From Oryzias latipes (taxonomy: Eukaryota > Chordata > Actinopteri > Beloniformes > Adrianichthyidae), in assembly GCF_002234675.1 (NCBI RefSeq), contig NC_019870.2:2562985-2626984 (forward strand): DNA of 64,000 nucleotides. The letters run 5' to 3'. The position numbers and the translations under genes are program-made. The notes beneath the pieces were generated by a model. That model worked only from the letters and a program-made list of their open reading frames with translations, did not search any database and was not told where the DNA came from. The number at the start of each line of letters is the position of its first letter. Within the stretch, counting starts at the first letter, position 1. Below, one piece after another: positions 10,907 through 23,671 of this stretch.

Positions 10907-13507
10907 TCTATCCAGGATCAACAGGACGATGTATTTAAAAAAAAAATGCTAATCCTTTATCCTTTTAAGCACAAGGCTCTGCCCATCCAGTATCTTTTTA
11001 GTCTTAAATATCCCCCACAAAGTAGAGTAACCTCTACGCGTTTGCACTTCACTCTTTGTTTTATGAGAATAAAGAAAATAGCAGAGGGTTAAATGTTTAA
11101 TTGAAGACACAAAAATACAAAAGTGGCAGTGCGTAATCCTTTAATGCAAACTGTACCGTTACTGAATAATACTACTGCAAAAGTAAAAACAAACCAGGTT
11201 CTCAGCTTTGTTGTTTGCATAATCCATTTTTATTTTTCAATGCTTGAAACCAAGTATTAAAATGTTCGTGATGCTTTTACAGTCACTATTGATAATTTCT
11301 TAAAATGACCAACAGGCCAATTTCATCCTCTGATGTTTATTGCATTAGTTTCACTTAAAAAATAACAACAAACCAAATGTAACAGTTCACTAAAGTTCAG
11401 GTTAAGACATTTTAGGCGAGTAACAATGCTACCAAGAGAGGGCAACTTATTTCCTTGCATACATTGAAGTGGGCGTTTGAAAGAAGATGATTTTCCTGTT
11501 GAAATTTTCTATCAAAGCTGCAAAAAAAAAAAAAATCCAAAAAAAAGACAGCTCAAATAAAATATTTTATATTTCTAATGTAATTTTTTTTATTCTTTTG
11601 ATCCAAATGATTGTATGGAAATGTCGATTCTGCCTTTTAATGGTTAAAATGAGTTACAGCTAAAAGGGTTTAGCTTGACGTGCAGAATAGAGGCACGGGG
11701 TTAGCCATGTACCGACCAAACCTTCAAATACATACAGGCAACAACTTTTAGTTATTAAAACTGTCATGAAGTTGTGACGAATACCTTATTATATTTGTTT
11801 TATTCAGAAAGAGGTCAATTATAAATCTTATAATAAATTACACTGATAAGGAAGATAGCTAAGCTAATCTCTCTTAGCTGAGCTAACATTTGTTAGCTTA
11901 GCTAACGAAAATTAGCTGATCTGAGTTAATACATTTTAACCCTTCTTTTTATATTTAAAATTACTTTAAATCGGTATCATCAATATTTATCATCAGTATA
12001 ACTTTTGTTTTCATACAAAAAGGAAGTAGAAATAGACATTTCCCAAAACTGTTCTGTTTGTAGCCTCAAGTAAACTTATTTCCCGTCAATGTAGTTATTT
12101 TTTTAAATTGCTGAATAAAATTGCTGATTTATTTTTTTGTTTGACCTGGTGACAAACAAATTCCTATAAATATTCTACAAAGTTTCCCTGGTTTTATAGT
12201 TTTTATTTGCCTCTAAATGCAAATACATTTTTGTAAGATCAGCATTGATTTGTGTTTTCTTTGGCATTTTGTTTACAGCGGAGTTAAACAGGCATTTCTA
12301 TTAGTATTTCAGATAAGATAAACCTGTTACGGTAGTTAAGTTATCACACGCTGCTTTTTAGACTTAGCACTTCAAATAAATGTAACGCATTGGGGCCAAA
12401 TGCAACATGTTGTTAAACAGGTATTTATACATATTTTTAACATGCAGAATTTCAACCATGTAAAGACTTCTGACTGATTATTATTCATAAAACTGGATAA
12501 CAAAAAAACTGAAATGTTTGTTGTAAAAACACATACAGGAGAAATAAATTAATTTGTTCTTTACAGTCCAATTGTATTTGGGGGATTTGAAGTTTAAAAT
12601 TTATTTTATTGGAGTTTTCGCTCACTACCTGTTCTATCTCAACAAAGGCTTAACCATATTAGTTAAATGGTTAAATGGTTTGGTCGGCAGAACATCTCGC
12701 ATAATCTGGTTTCGGACATAAATTTAACCCAAAAATAAATAAAGATTTTGGTTAAAAATAAACATCAGAAATAACATATTCAGAGCATTAAACACAGCTT
12801 ATCTTTGAAAGAATAGCTTTAAGCTCTGCTGAGATCATGGAGATGTGGAAACTGAAAACACAGTTTTTGAGTAAAAAAAGCTGGAAATTCTGCAAAGTTC
12901 AGCAAAATCTATTGGAGAATTCAAATGTATGCTTTATTAAAAAATATATCCTAAAACAAAAAATATATATTCAGACAATTCATTTCTTTTTGCATCTTCA
13001 ACACAAGTTTTCTGCACGTCAACAATTCATCCAGTGAGAAAACATTTGATTTTTTTTTTTTTGTAGTTGTGGTGACCTTCAAAAACTGAACTTTGTGGCA
13101 GATTTCCCTAAAAAGCCTTTGCCATTTGCATCTCGCCGTTCTTGCAGAGTCAGAAAGAGCTCTGGGGCCGAAGATTAAAGTATTGCTACGTATCTAACCG
13201 CTCGTTTAAAAAAATCTATATAAAAATGCGGAGCTCCAACCCCCACCTGTATGCTGTGGAGGCGTTGTTCTGTAGCGGTACAAAATGTACAAAATAAAGC
13301 AGCTGCAAAACAAACAACAACGTCCCAGAAACGTATAAATAAAAGTCTCTCAACGGCGCAGACGCGCAGCGTTCGAAATGTGACCGGTACCTCATGAAAT
13401 CGACCCGCCGAGGGTCCGAAAAAAAGGAACACGTTCAGTTTCTAAGGCATTTTTTTTGTACACTAGCTAGTAAGAAACACAGGTGTGAGCGGACTCTTCC
13501 CTGGGCG
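10907..13507. other. Intergenic AT-rich DNA and kmt5a 3' UTR
   Basis: No gene was seen on either strand. The part nearest kmt5a is its presumed 3' UTR on the minus strand; a TTTATT at about 12930 reads AATAAA on the minus strand about 575 bp past the stop codon. A CCGACCAAACC string near 11723 and its inverse near 12683 could be termini of a roughly 1-kb decayed element, but the match is short. Confidence 0.4.
11855..11990. repeat. AGCTTAGCTAAC-rich repeat, copy 2
   Basis: Same motif order as 9070-9245: repeated TAGCTTAGCTAAC, then TTAGCTGATCTGAG, then CTTTTTATATTTAA. It is diverged. Confidence 0.5.
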
Positions 13508-16500
13508 TCAGTATTTGAGCCACGGGTGGGCGGCGATGGACGCTTTGCTGCGGTCGCCGTAATCGTACAGCAGCTCCTCCCCCTTGTCGATGTCCCGCGA
13601 GGCCACGAGAATGAGGTGCGGGGTGCCGTTGATGTCGTGGAGTTTGGTTTGGCAGTTCCCGTTTTTGCTGTGGTTGATCAGGCGACCCATCCGGCCCGTC
13701 TCTCTGGTGGCGTCCACGCTGCAAGGAAACACATTGAAATACAGTTTGTTTTCATTCAGGACAATAAAAGCATAAAAGTACAAATCTGCTCAGAATTCTG
13801 TTTTCAAGTTCTTTAAAGACCCACTTGGATGAAAAATAGTGTTTCTAATATGTTCTTGTGGGATTTTTCTGATGATGGAGGACGCATCTTAAGAAACCTC
13901 AGCGCAAAATTGCATTTCTGAGTATTTCTTTATTCAAATCACTGGGAATCAGCAGCAGATGAAAAAACGCTGTCTCAAAGCAACCATATTTGTGACGTAG
14001 AAAATATGCTGGGCGGGGCCTCAAGCTCCATTCCAACGCATCGTCTGGTTCAAAACGGTACGGCTGGATAGCTCCGGTATCGCTAATGTTATGCTGGGGG
14101 TGTGAGGGGCTGTAAGCTTAGCGGGAGAGCGTGTAAACTGAGAGCTCGAGGTTATGGTTATGGGGGGTGGGGTTGCTCTGTGCCAACACCCACAACTTCG
14201 GGTGAATTTCCGATGAACTCTTGCCGCTCTGCAGAAACGATGTCTCAAAAAACGACACAGATGTTTGGATTTTGGCTAAAAACGGCATCATCGTCGTATT
14301 GAAAAGACCAGTGGGAGCGCTTTGGAAACAGGTCAGAGGATGAGCGGAGTGGGACGGTATGCTCTCTGAGGCCAAACATCATTTAAAGAGGCTCCTCCTA
14401 CCGCCGCGGTTCAGACCTGTGAAGGTTTTTCAGCGGGAACCTTTGCCGTACCAGTATGTTTTGCAGAGGTACTGGAAGTAGTACATGTAGCAGCCGGTGG
14501 CGGGGTTTTCGGCGTATTCGGCCTCCCTCTTCTTTGCATCGGTGATATGCAGCAGGTCACCGTGGTACTCCACCACGTAGTCGCCTTTCTGGAAGCACTG
14601 CGTGGCGAACACGGCCCTCCCCTTTCCTTCCATGTACTGCACCTGCACAGAAACACTCACCTGAGTCGCTGGACTCCGTGTGATGTCACAGGATCTGAAA
14701 CGCTGTAACCTAACTGGACTACTGTCATTTTAAAGGCTTTCAAAATAGAACTTCCCCTTCTGTCTTTAGCAGGGCTTTTAATGTGAAGGACGTGGTTAGA
14801 TGTGGTCAATAGTGGTGAAATGATGAAAAAGTTACAAAAAAGAAAAAAAGGACTAACCAAAAATCTCTTATGGGGCTCCAAAAAAACACTAACAAAACCA
14901 AAATACAGATGTTTGGGATATCCAATGGGAGTTTTGACATTATTATGGGATGGCCACAGGACCTACGGCTTGTTATTTTGAAGCAATATGTGAGATTTCA
15001 TGATTTTTTTTACATTTTCTTACAATACGGGCAATGAAAACTCACACATGCCACCAGCTAGAATCTGTAGTCAAAGAGGTCAAAGTTGACCTTTGACCTC
15101 AGAGATGCCATCTTGAATTTTCTACAAAAATCCTCTTTCATAACTTTTACCGATTTGAACTCCTCCTAGAGATGTTGATTTTTTTGCATTATTGGGAAGC
15201 GACTTGGACAAAAAAAAATCGTGGTTTTAAAGTCTGTAGAATTCAAACGCCGTTGGCCTGGCGAGCTTGCAGAAGTGGGGTTCCCCTTTTGCTCACACAC
15301 TTTTTTTTACCAAGATATTGTGGAAATTTAATACATGAATCCGTTGCTAAAGCCGGACGAAACAACAGAACATAATATATACATATATTAGGAATGTGGG
15401 CGTGATTAACAAAAAACCTCCATTGCTAGGGAAATTCAAAAATGTACGTTAGCCAATTCTTCTAAAAATTACATTGATAGATTCTGCACCCCCAGACGAA
15501 CACAAATTTAAATGGTTACTATGGAGATAAAATCAAAAGAAAAGCTGCCATTTTGAAAAAACGTTTTTTTTCATGAATTAGTCATGTAGCTCTGACCAGG
15601 GTGGCAGAGAGGCAGAAGGTGAGAGGCACGTAATAAAAGTAAGACTAAAAGTAGTCTTTTCTATTTGCATCAGTAGAAAGTGTAAAAAATCGTTGTTAAT
15701 ATGAGAGTTTCTATTTAAAAAAAAAACACATTTGATCATAGAATAATCTCTGAATCTTTACCTCCATTCCTTCCTCAATTCCTTTAATGATGAGTTCATC
15801 AATGAGCTTCTTCCGTTCACACTGCAGAGAAAAGCCAGTTGTCATCTCACAAATTCCTTCATTTAAACACATTTGGACATCTACTTCCAGAATGAAGCTC
15901 ATTTAAAAACAAAACAGCTGCATTTCACCATGTTACCACTAGGTGGCTTAAAACACAACTAACAATTTTTAAAAATATTCATCTCCGTGGTAAGATTTTA
16001 TACAAATGGAAAATAAGGTTTGTTTTACTTTCCATAACATTTTTCAAAGTTTATGGTTAACTTTTTTAACAGACATTTAGAAATTAAAACACAATTTGGT
16101 TTTGTAGCCTTGTAGAGTTGAATTAAATGAGAAACATACTGCAAAAAACAACAATTGTTATTAAAACATATTTTCTGGAAAAAAAAATTCCTAAAAAAGA
16201 CTTTAGCTAAAGATTGACTTTACTTTAAAGTTAAACAAAATATAAATAAATAAAAAAAACGTATAAACCTTTTGTCCTTTACCTTAAATATTAACCCTTT
16301 GATGCCCAGTGATGCAACTAATAATTAAATTACTTTGGCTCCAAAATTACAAAAAGAAAAAAAAATAATTGTAGTTAATTAGTTGAAAATGTATATATTT
16401 ATACGTGAAAATAATCCACATTTTTTCTTAATTTAAGTAAAATTAAACAAGACCAACTAAAAACAAACTTGTCTGTTAAAAGCTCAGTCAAACTGGTTTT

Positions 16501-19500
16501 CTCTCTTCGTTTACTGTTACTTTTTGTTGGTTTTAAAGAATATAGTTTTTAATGATTTTAAAAACAGAAATATTTATCTTTAAAAATGGGGATTTACAAG
16601 TAAACGACAAAAATAAAATACAACCTGTAGTTGAAGGCCTCCTAAAGGCCAAACGTCTCACCTTTAGCTCCGTTTTGCTTTTCCTCGAGCTCCGTCTGAT
16701 TGGATAATAGTCGGTCACCTTTCGGTTTTGGGAGTTTTTTCCTTCCATCCTGCTGTTAAAAACAGAAGAAAAAAAACATCAAAATGGCGCCGGCAACAAT
16801 CTTTTACATCAATGCAAAGTATGACGGGCATTATTTCACCTTCTTCCTCTTAAAAACAAACCTAACATTTAAAAAAAATGCTGGAACCAGGAAGTAGGTG
16901 GGTGGGGCCACAGAGAAAAGGCGGAGCTTTTTAATTACCCATGATTAAATTAGCTTTAGCTTTGATCAAAGGGTTAAGCAGAAACAAAAACCTCCACAAT
17001 CTCAGCATCCATTCAGAGTGAAAACATTTAGCAAACAATCAATTCAGAACAAAAGGAAGAACTCCTGAAAGTGACGGGATCAACGTTTGATTTGAGGTTC
17101 GGGCAGAAATCTCCATCAGAACCGGCAGAATCCTGCTTTCAGCTGCTTAGAGACCAAACATTTCAGCCTCACTAATGAGGATGAAGCAAAAGCAGCACAA
17201 ACGGGAGGAAAAGTGATCCGTCAGTGGGGATGGGATAAAGAAAAGGGATCAGTTCTGACCTGAAGCGCTCAACTCATCATGATTTTCACAAGTCAATGAT
17301 CAAATCTGGAAAAATTCAACCAAAGTGAAGATTTATTTTCTGCGCAGAAGTCATTCTACCGACGGGTTTGCTTTGAATTAAAGGTAACTTGACAAAAAAT
17401 TATACAAGAATACGATTATCTGTTTTTTTAGAGCGAATCACAATTAGATTTTTTATTTTAGAATATTTATAAATTACAAATATATTGATTAACGTTTTTA
17501 TAACTTTGTCATTTTTTTTAGTTTTTCTGAAAATTTGTAAGACGCCACTTTTGTTTTAACCCAAGAGCAATTTACTTCTAGGCTTTTTATGTAAATATGA
17601 CTTCTTGTTCATTTTGAGTATTGGCAATTAGCAATGGCTAAAAAAAAAGAATAATAAATACAATGAAATAAATAAATAAAACATACATTTTTCTTAAATC
17701 TAATCCAAAAAATGTCATTTTTTCTTTAATAATTTTTCTATTTTTTGGCCACTGTTAAGTGCTGCTACTCTACATGAACAAACTAAAGAAGAAAAAAAAA
17801 GTCAAATTCACTTTAGGACCAATAAAAGATCAATAAAAGATGAATAAAAGAAGGAGTCGGAGGCGCCTACGTTCGCCGCGAGCATTTCCTCGCCTTGCCG
17901 ACGCCCCCTCTCCTGTGCTGGGCTCGGAGCGCCTCGCCGTTGTTGCTGTGGAGCGGAGCCGGAGACAAGCTTTTGGAGAGGAGTCGGGGGGCCTCGGGGG
18001 GAGGCCAGAGGGACGCCTGAGTGCGGTGGAGCTGCGGGGGAGGCGGCTGCTCATCTTGCCAGCATGGGGAGCACTGGCTGTAGCTGCTGTGGGTGTCGGG
18101 AAGCTCCGCCTTCGAGTGTTGTGGCGTGGCGCCGTTGGCGTCCGCTGTTCTGCCTATGAGGAGGGGGGTCAAACATGTCAGGTTGTTTCCAAATTCCCTA
18201 ACTATTTGGTTTTTATTTTAAAAAAGATCTACTTCAATGCATTTATCATAAATCATCCATCATCAGAACAGAGAGGATTCATCAATAATCTTCATAAAAT
18301 GTTCGTATTTATTGATTTTTGACTCCTGCAAATGGGTGGCGTCATATTTGTGGTTCAAATCGCACCACATTGTCTTTTCAGGAGGTTTCAGAGAAATGGC
18401 GTGAGGCTAAAGCGGCGACCCCTACCCTCAGCCGGCCTGGGGGCGTCGCTCTGCTGGGAGCAGATGGGGGAGCGCCGGCCCTCCTGCGTCAGCCGGATGC
18501 CAGCAGGTTTGTCGTTCTGAACCGCTGACGCCGACTTGGAGCATCTTAGGAAGGAGGTGGTGGTGCAGACGACTTCCTGTGGAAGCAGAGAGGAAGTTGT
18601 TGTTGTTTTTCCCATCAAAATAAAAGAAAATCAGATCCTTTATGGAGGAACTGTTTAAGAAAAACCCTCTTGGGTGGAAACCATTGAAGGAGCAGCGACT
18701 TTATGAGAACTGGACGTCACCTACAGGAAAGGGTGGACTATTTTCCACACTTTAAGGTGCCTAAATCCTTAAAATCATTGAAAAACAGCACTGCATTTTA
18801 TAATCCGGAGCACCTTATATATTCACTTTTACCTTTCTATATTATTGTAACCACTGATGGTGATGAAGGAATCTTATTTTATTTTAACCAGATAATCTTC
18901 ATTAATTTGGGATTTAACAAAAAAATCTAATCTGGAACAGAATATCTGCAGAGTGGAGCCAGAGAAGCTCAAATGACCGAATTGATCCGTCACAGCGTGC
19001 CGATTCAGCCTTTTCTGGTCGTGAAACGCGGCAATTTATTGCTTTTAATTGCAGCCGTTTCAGCTTTGTGCGCGTAAATAATATTAAAACACATTTCAAT
19101 CAGTTGGTTGACGCAAACTTTATCATCTGGGATCTAAAATGTGGATTAAATAGTTGAAATTTCAAAATAAAAGTATTTTCTGGCTGATTCCTGAGTCGGT
19201 GTACTCCTACTTTTGGCAGCAACATCTAAAAAATATGATTTAAAAAGAAGGCAATTCTAAACCCGCTTGTCAATTTTGATTGATCTATAGCTCGGTATTC
19301 ATGTTTTTCAAAATAATTATATGTATTTTCATGGTTTAATAGTTTTTAAAGATCTCGTTACTATACATTTTGATGCACTGATTTTCAGTTGAATCCGGTT
19401 ATGAAAAGTTTGAACCTGGCAGTGAAATAAGGAATAAATGACTGAAATGTATGAAAAGTAATAATAACACATTCATTATAAAATTGTTAAAGATATCTGC

Positions 19501-20000
19501 ATTATTATTGTTATTGGTTATTTACTATAAGGTGGAGTCTGGGCGACGGGGCCACGCCCACTTGTCCGCTCCGGTCATCAGTCCCTTTAATCCCGAGCGC
19601 GAGCGCAGTCAGTCAGGCCTTCACGCGCCCCTCATGTCAAACACAGCGTGAAGAGAGCCTCGCGGACGCAGTAAAACTACACGCCCGCCCTAAAGAACCG
19701 AAATACCCGGTTCTGGACTCTGGTTAGGGCCAAACGCAGCAGTTTAGTCCGCTCGGAGACACATGTAGCGGTCATTGCTAGCGTTAGCACTCAAAACAAA
19801 AAAAGCTAGCTTCGGTAGAAACGGTTCAGTCCAAACTAAAACAGGAGAATTGCTGATATTTGTCATTATTTAACCCATATGTGTTTAATAAAACATTAAC
19901 CCGACTCCCACCGTGAATTGTGTGTGTCTTACCCCCTTCAGCTCGCTTTGATACGCCTCCGTTTAGTGATGCGCTGAAAAAGCAAACTTACCCCGTTCAT
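13508..20000 (-). CDS. kmt5a: Histone H4K20 monomethyltransferase KMT5A (SET8), 7 coding exons
   Basis: Minus-strand exons in order: 20000-19992, 18576-18426, 18153-17871, 16749-16662, 15821-15762, 14642-14452 and 13718-13508. All phases join, giving 330 codons. The last four exons are unmistakable. They encode the RRSSRKSK basic segment, then the SET domain (about residues 190-325) with KGDYVVEYHGDL, ITDAKKRE, TGCYMYYFQYL, RLINHSKNGNCQTKLHD and EELLYDYGDRS (catalytic-site tyrosines), ending HPWLKY. Family role: nuclear monomethylation of histone H4 Lys20, acting in chromatin compaction and S/G2 control. The first exon codes only Met-Asn-Gly. Exons 2 and 3 are poorly conserved, low-complexity and R/P/S-rich, and are called on splice sites and frame (moderate certainty). 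The acceptor of exon 4 is a tandem NAGNAG, so the start could be 16752. Which teleost paralogue (aa or ab) is unknown. Confidence 0.9.
13846..14380. repeat. Dispersed repeat in kmt5a intron (related to 46785-46960)
   Basis: Shares TTTTTCTGATGATGGAGGA, then CATTTCTGAGTA, then CGCTGGGCGGG and AGCTCCATTC in the same order and similar spacing with 46785-46960. It is in the intron between the last two kmt5a exons and has no coding capacity. Confidence 0.65.
14935..15560. repeat. Dispersed repeat in kmt5a intron (related to 36880-37340)
   Basis: Collinear with 36880-37340 over several hundred bases. Both show GGCGAGCT(T/C)GCA, then TATTGTGGAAATT, then TTAGGAATG.GGGCGTG, then AAACCTCC.TTGC and GCTATGGAGATAAAA-type blocks. 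The copies are diverged (about 70-80% by eye), so this is an old element. Confidence 0.7.
18577..19991. other. kmt5a: kmt5a intron 1
   Basis: AT-rich intron between the Met-Asn-Gly exon and coding exon 2. The last 400 bases nearest the promoter become CpG-rich (about 19540-19990) and contain GC-rich strings typical of a CpG-island shore. No other exon was seen. Confidence 0.5.
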
Positions 20001-21547
20001 GTCCGACTTGTTTTCGTGGCTCGCCTCGAGTCGTTCGGAGGAAAAAAACAAATAAATAAACACATAAATAACAACAACGGCCTGTGAGACTTCAGCTTCG
20101 GCCAGTTCCTAAACCCAGTGGCCTCCCGACAAGACGCCAACCTCGGGCGCGGAGTGGCCGCTGTGCTGGAACACAAACAGCTCAGCCGATGCAGCCTCCA
20201 CGGCCCCACTCCGCCATTCGCCTCCCCGGGCGTTAATGAATGAGAAGAGGTGGCGCAGCGGCGCCCCCTGCGGGACCATAGCGGAACTCCCCCTTCAAAG
20301 GTTTGTTTACGCCGACAACAAAAGTTTTTGAATGTGGTTCAAAAAGGTTTGTTTGTTAACGTTTCTTTTGATTAAATTGTTGATTTTAAAATTTTAACCT
20401 GTAAATATTGTTTTACATTAGAATCAAGCCTTACTACGGTTGCTTAAACTAAAATCCTTCTCTATAATTAAAGTAAACCTGTCACCAAACAAAAAAGCTT
20501 AAAAATCAACATTTGGTTTAAATTTGGGAAAAATAATGATAGATAAGAAATAATGAGTCCATTTAACACCAACCGTGCTCCTTCAGAAAAAAAAACTGTT
20601 GTTTGGTTTTTATTGTTTTAATGATTTTTTAAGTATTTATTGGCAAGTACAGAAAACATGTTATTGTCATCATATTACCTTTACAATGTAGTTTTTATTG
20701 AAAAACTACACAGGAATTATTTAAATTTACAAACACTCACAGAAACATGCACATAAACATGTGTATATTATGTTCACAACACAAGTAAATCTACTTTTTT
20801 TATGTATATTTACCTATTTAACAAAATCTATAGGGTTATTCAGATAAACGTGTGCATTTATTTAAAATTGGTGAAATAGAAAACAATTAGATGTGGGGAA
20901 AAAATGATTTTTTATATTACATTTAACTTGAAATTATTATGTTATTAAATAAATTAATTTATTTTCATCATGCAAATGTCAAACGTGAAAATAAAACAAA
21001 CATTCTAGACAGCAGAGCTTAAGAAACAATGGCAACAATTATTAGTGATAAAATTAATGTTCATAATCAATAATTAGGACATAATTTTTTTTATTAAAAG
21101 AATGGAAAAACTATGGTATATAAATATTTGATATTGTAGCGTAAATACAGGGAGGTAAAAGGAATAGGACCACGAAAAAAAGAAAAGAAAAATGTTTATA
21201 CGTCACTTCCTCTCAGGAGCTGGTCAGGGTCACGTGACGTGGTATTAGCTCGCTGACTCTGCTATGTTTCTCGTTTCAGGAAATGTTTTAGAAATGCTCA
21301 GATTCTCGCATTTATCGGTTTTTCGTCGTCGACGAACGCGCCGCCGGTCTTCGAAAGCGAAAATCCAGCGACGCCGCTCGAGAAGCTCGACTGCGAAGTC
21401 GGCCTCGTTTGGCCTGCACGTCACGTGACCCGCACGCGGCGGAGCGTTTGATAAAAAGATGGCGTGAGCCGAGAGGACGACGAACCCCCCGCACTATACC
21501 GAGCGCGAGCCGCACACTGCGAGCCGCCGCGGCCCTTCAACCGCCAG
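20001..21547. promoter_or_regulatory. Head-to-head region between kmt5a (-) and sbno1 (+)
   Basis: The kmt5a 5' UTR probably occupies about 20001-20220. A probable non-coding first exon of sbno1 ends at 21547 with the donor CAG|GTGAGC. Two GC-rich stretches (about 19550-20280 and 21300-21960) flank an AT-rich core. The palindrome GTCACGTGAC occurs twice, at 21229-21238 and 21420-21429. CACGTG is the E-box bound by the USF, MYC/MAX and TFE families. Transcription start sites cannot be fixed from sequence. Confidence 0.5.
21229..21429. promoter_or_regulatory. Paired CACGTG E-box palindromes upstream of sbno1
   Basis: Two identical 10-bp palindromes, GTCACGTGAC, at 21229-21238 and 21420-21429, just upstream of the proposed sbno1 first exon. 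These are candidate basic helix-loop-helix-zipper sites. Confidence 0.5.
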
Positions 21548-23671
21548 GTGAGCCGCATTTAGCCGAGGATCCGACTGCTGGGAGGTAATCTCTGGACTTT
21601 TGTGTCCTAAAACTCCACTCGATTCCCGAAGGCATCTTTTTAATGGAAGTGGTGAGCTGTAAGTTTCTGTTTTGAGGTTGTTGTCCTAGTTGCTAAAACT
21701 AGTACTAGCTCCACGTACGGCGGCGGACGCCGATTAAAAAATGCTAAAAGCGAACACTTTGCTAGCCCTCAAACCTCCGCCTACACCGCCGCGTTCCCGC
21801 GGATTTGGTGTTTTCGGAGACGTTTTAAGCGAAAGGGCGAATTTCTCTGCGAACTCTGCGCCGCTGCTGAATGTTTTTGCTAACGTCATTTATCAGAAAC
21901 ACGTTATCAGGTTCGGCTTAACGAGCTGAACTCGCTGTGATGTCACCTCACTGTCCTTCCGCGGGGAAACGGCCGACATGCTAAAAACTGGTTCTGGTTG
22001 TTGCATTAATGCAGATTTATGACTTGTATTGGGTTTTTTGGGGGCTGGGGGGGTGGGGTATAAGGGTTAGCATATGGAAGCTGTCATAACATGATTAGCC
22101 ATATTAGCTATGGAGAATCCAACACGAGGGGCATGGGAACGATGATCGGGTCACCTTTTTGCAGCTTTGTTGGTTCTGTCAATGACGCCAATCCCAATGC
22201 TAAACTCTGTGCAGGGCCATTATTCTGCTCCGACCAGGCCAGTCAGTTTAGTTAGTATGACAGCCTCGGACTTTAACGGACGTTTTGGTGAAAAACGTGT
22301 CTGGTACCGGACTGGTGCCGCGGGTCCAGCTGAAGGAAAACCGGAAGTTGAGTCCCCCTCCTAACACGTGTTTTGTTTGGGTCACTTTGAACGCAGCAGA
22401 CCGCTGTGGTTGAACGGTTAGCCCGACTCCAGACGCTGCTGCCGGCTTAACGTTTGCTTGAAGGACTTAAACTTTTTTCAAGCGTTTTTCTTTACGGTTT
22501 TTTAAATAAACCACGTGCATTACAAGTTTACTGTTCATATTTGGGGACATGTAAATACTGACGTTGATGGTAAGAAACTGTATTTTTATATTTAAAGTTA
22601 AAACAAAGTTTTTTTTTATGCTTTTGGTGGATTTTTGTTAAAAATCCTTAAAGTGAATGGATAAAAGGAATGTTCCTCTTTTATAGAAAAAGGAATTAAA
22701 TAGAAAACTGACTTAAATTAGAAAGGTCCTATTTAAAAAAAACATCAGTTAAGCTTCATACTTTACTTAACTGTCGGAGATGCCTAAACCTTTAATACTT
22801 TTTATATTTAATGTTGCTTTTTTATTGGCTGTGGCTGTAACTTTGCTAGTTTTTGATTTTTCTTGGCGTTTTATTTATTTTTGGGTAGATTTTAAGTGTT
22901 TGCTCTGATTACTAAGTTTCCATTATTTTTTGTTGTGTGTATGAAAATGATTATTCTAATTTTTAGATAAAATAAAATAAAAAAAATGAAACTCTCTTTG
23001 AAAAACAGCGAAAAGTTTAAACATTTTCTGGTTTGATGTTTTTTTTTAATTAGATTTTATTTTACATTCTATAAAATCATTTCAAAAAGCTTTTTATTGG
23101 AGATGTTTTTGAATTTCACCAACAAATATGTTTAAGTTGTTTTCATCTAGTTATAGAGGTTTTTTAATTGGTTATTTTAATAAATTGGATATTTTAAGGT
23201 AATTTTGTGAACTATTTATTGGGCCACTTGGACCGGAGGAAGAGTTCCGGTTAAGGATAATGCATGCGGGCCCAACATCATTGTGCATTTTCATCCATAT
23301 GTTTCTTTCTTGGACACAAGGTGGTGTGTTTGGTGTATTAATTTTATAATTCTTTTTCTTAATATTTTGATGAGACTGTACTAGAACTCTTCGAAGTTTA
23401 TCGTTTTTCTGGAAGATGCTCCGTTCTGACATCCATTCAGCTCTTCATCCTCCTCCTCCTCCTCAGAACTGTGACGGTTATTAAAATCAGGCCGACTTTA
23501 GCAGGACAGGAGTCCTGCATCAGAGCGAGTGGGAAGCAGGAAAACACTTTTAGGGTTCTTCAGCTTCACATTTGTATGTGTAATGGTTGGATGGAGGGAC
23601 CGGTTGAGCGTGTGAAGCTCCCCGTTCAGAGTAGAGGACTGGGAAGGTTGAAAAAGTGTCCTCACTTGCAG
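21548..23671 (+). other. sbno1: sbno1 5' UTR intron(s)
   Basis: Starts with GTGAGC and ends with CAG immediately before the initiator ATG at 23672. The first 450 bases are CpG-rich. The remainder is AT-rich with no recognisable exon, although a further non-coding exon cannot be excluded. Confidence 0.45.

Noticed and set aside
17840-18322. 160-codon plus-strand ORF
   Set aside because: Antisense to the GC-rich kmt5a exon 3. No family resemblance, and the opposite strand has fitting splice sites.
18703-18930. Small plus-strand ORFs within kmt5a intron 1
   Set aside because: AT-rich, no conserved motif, no splice support.
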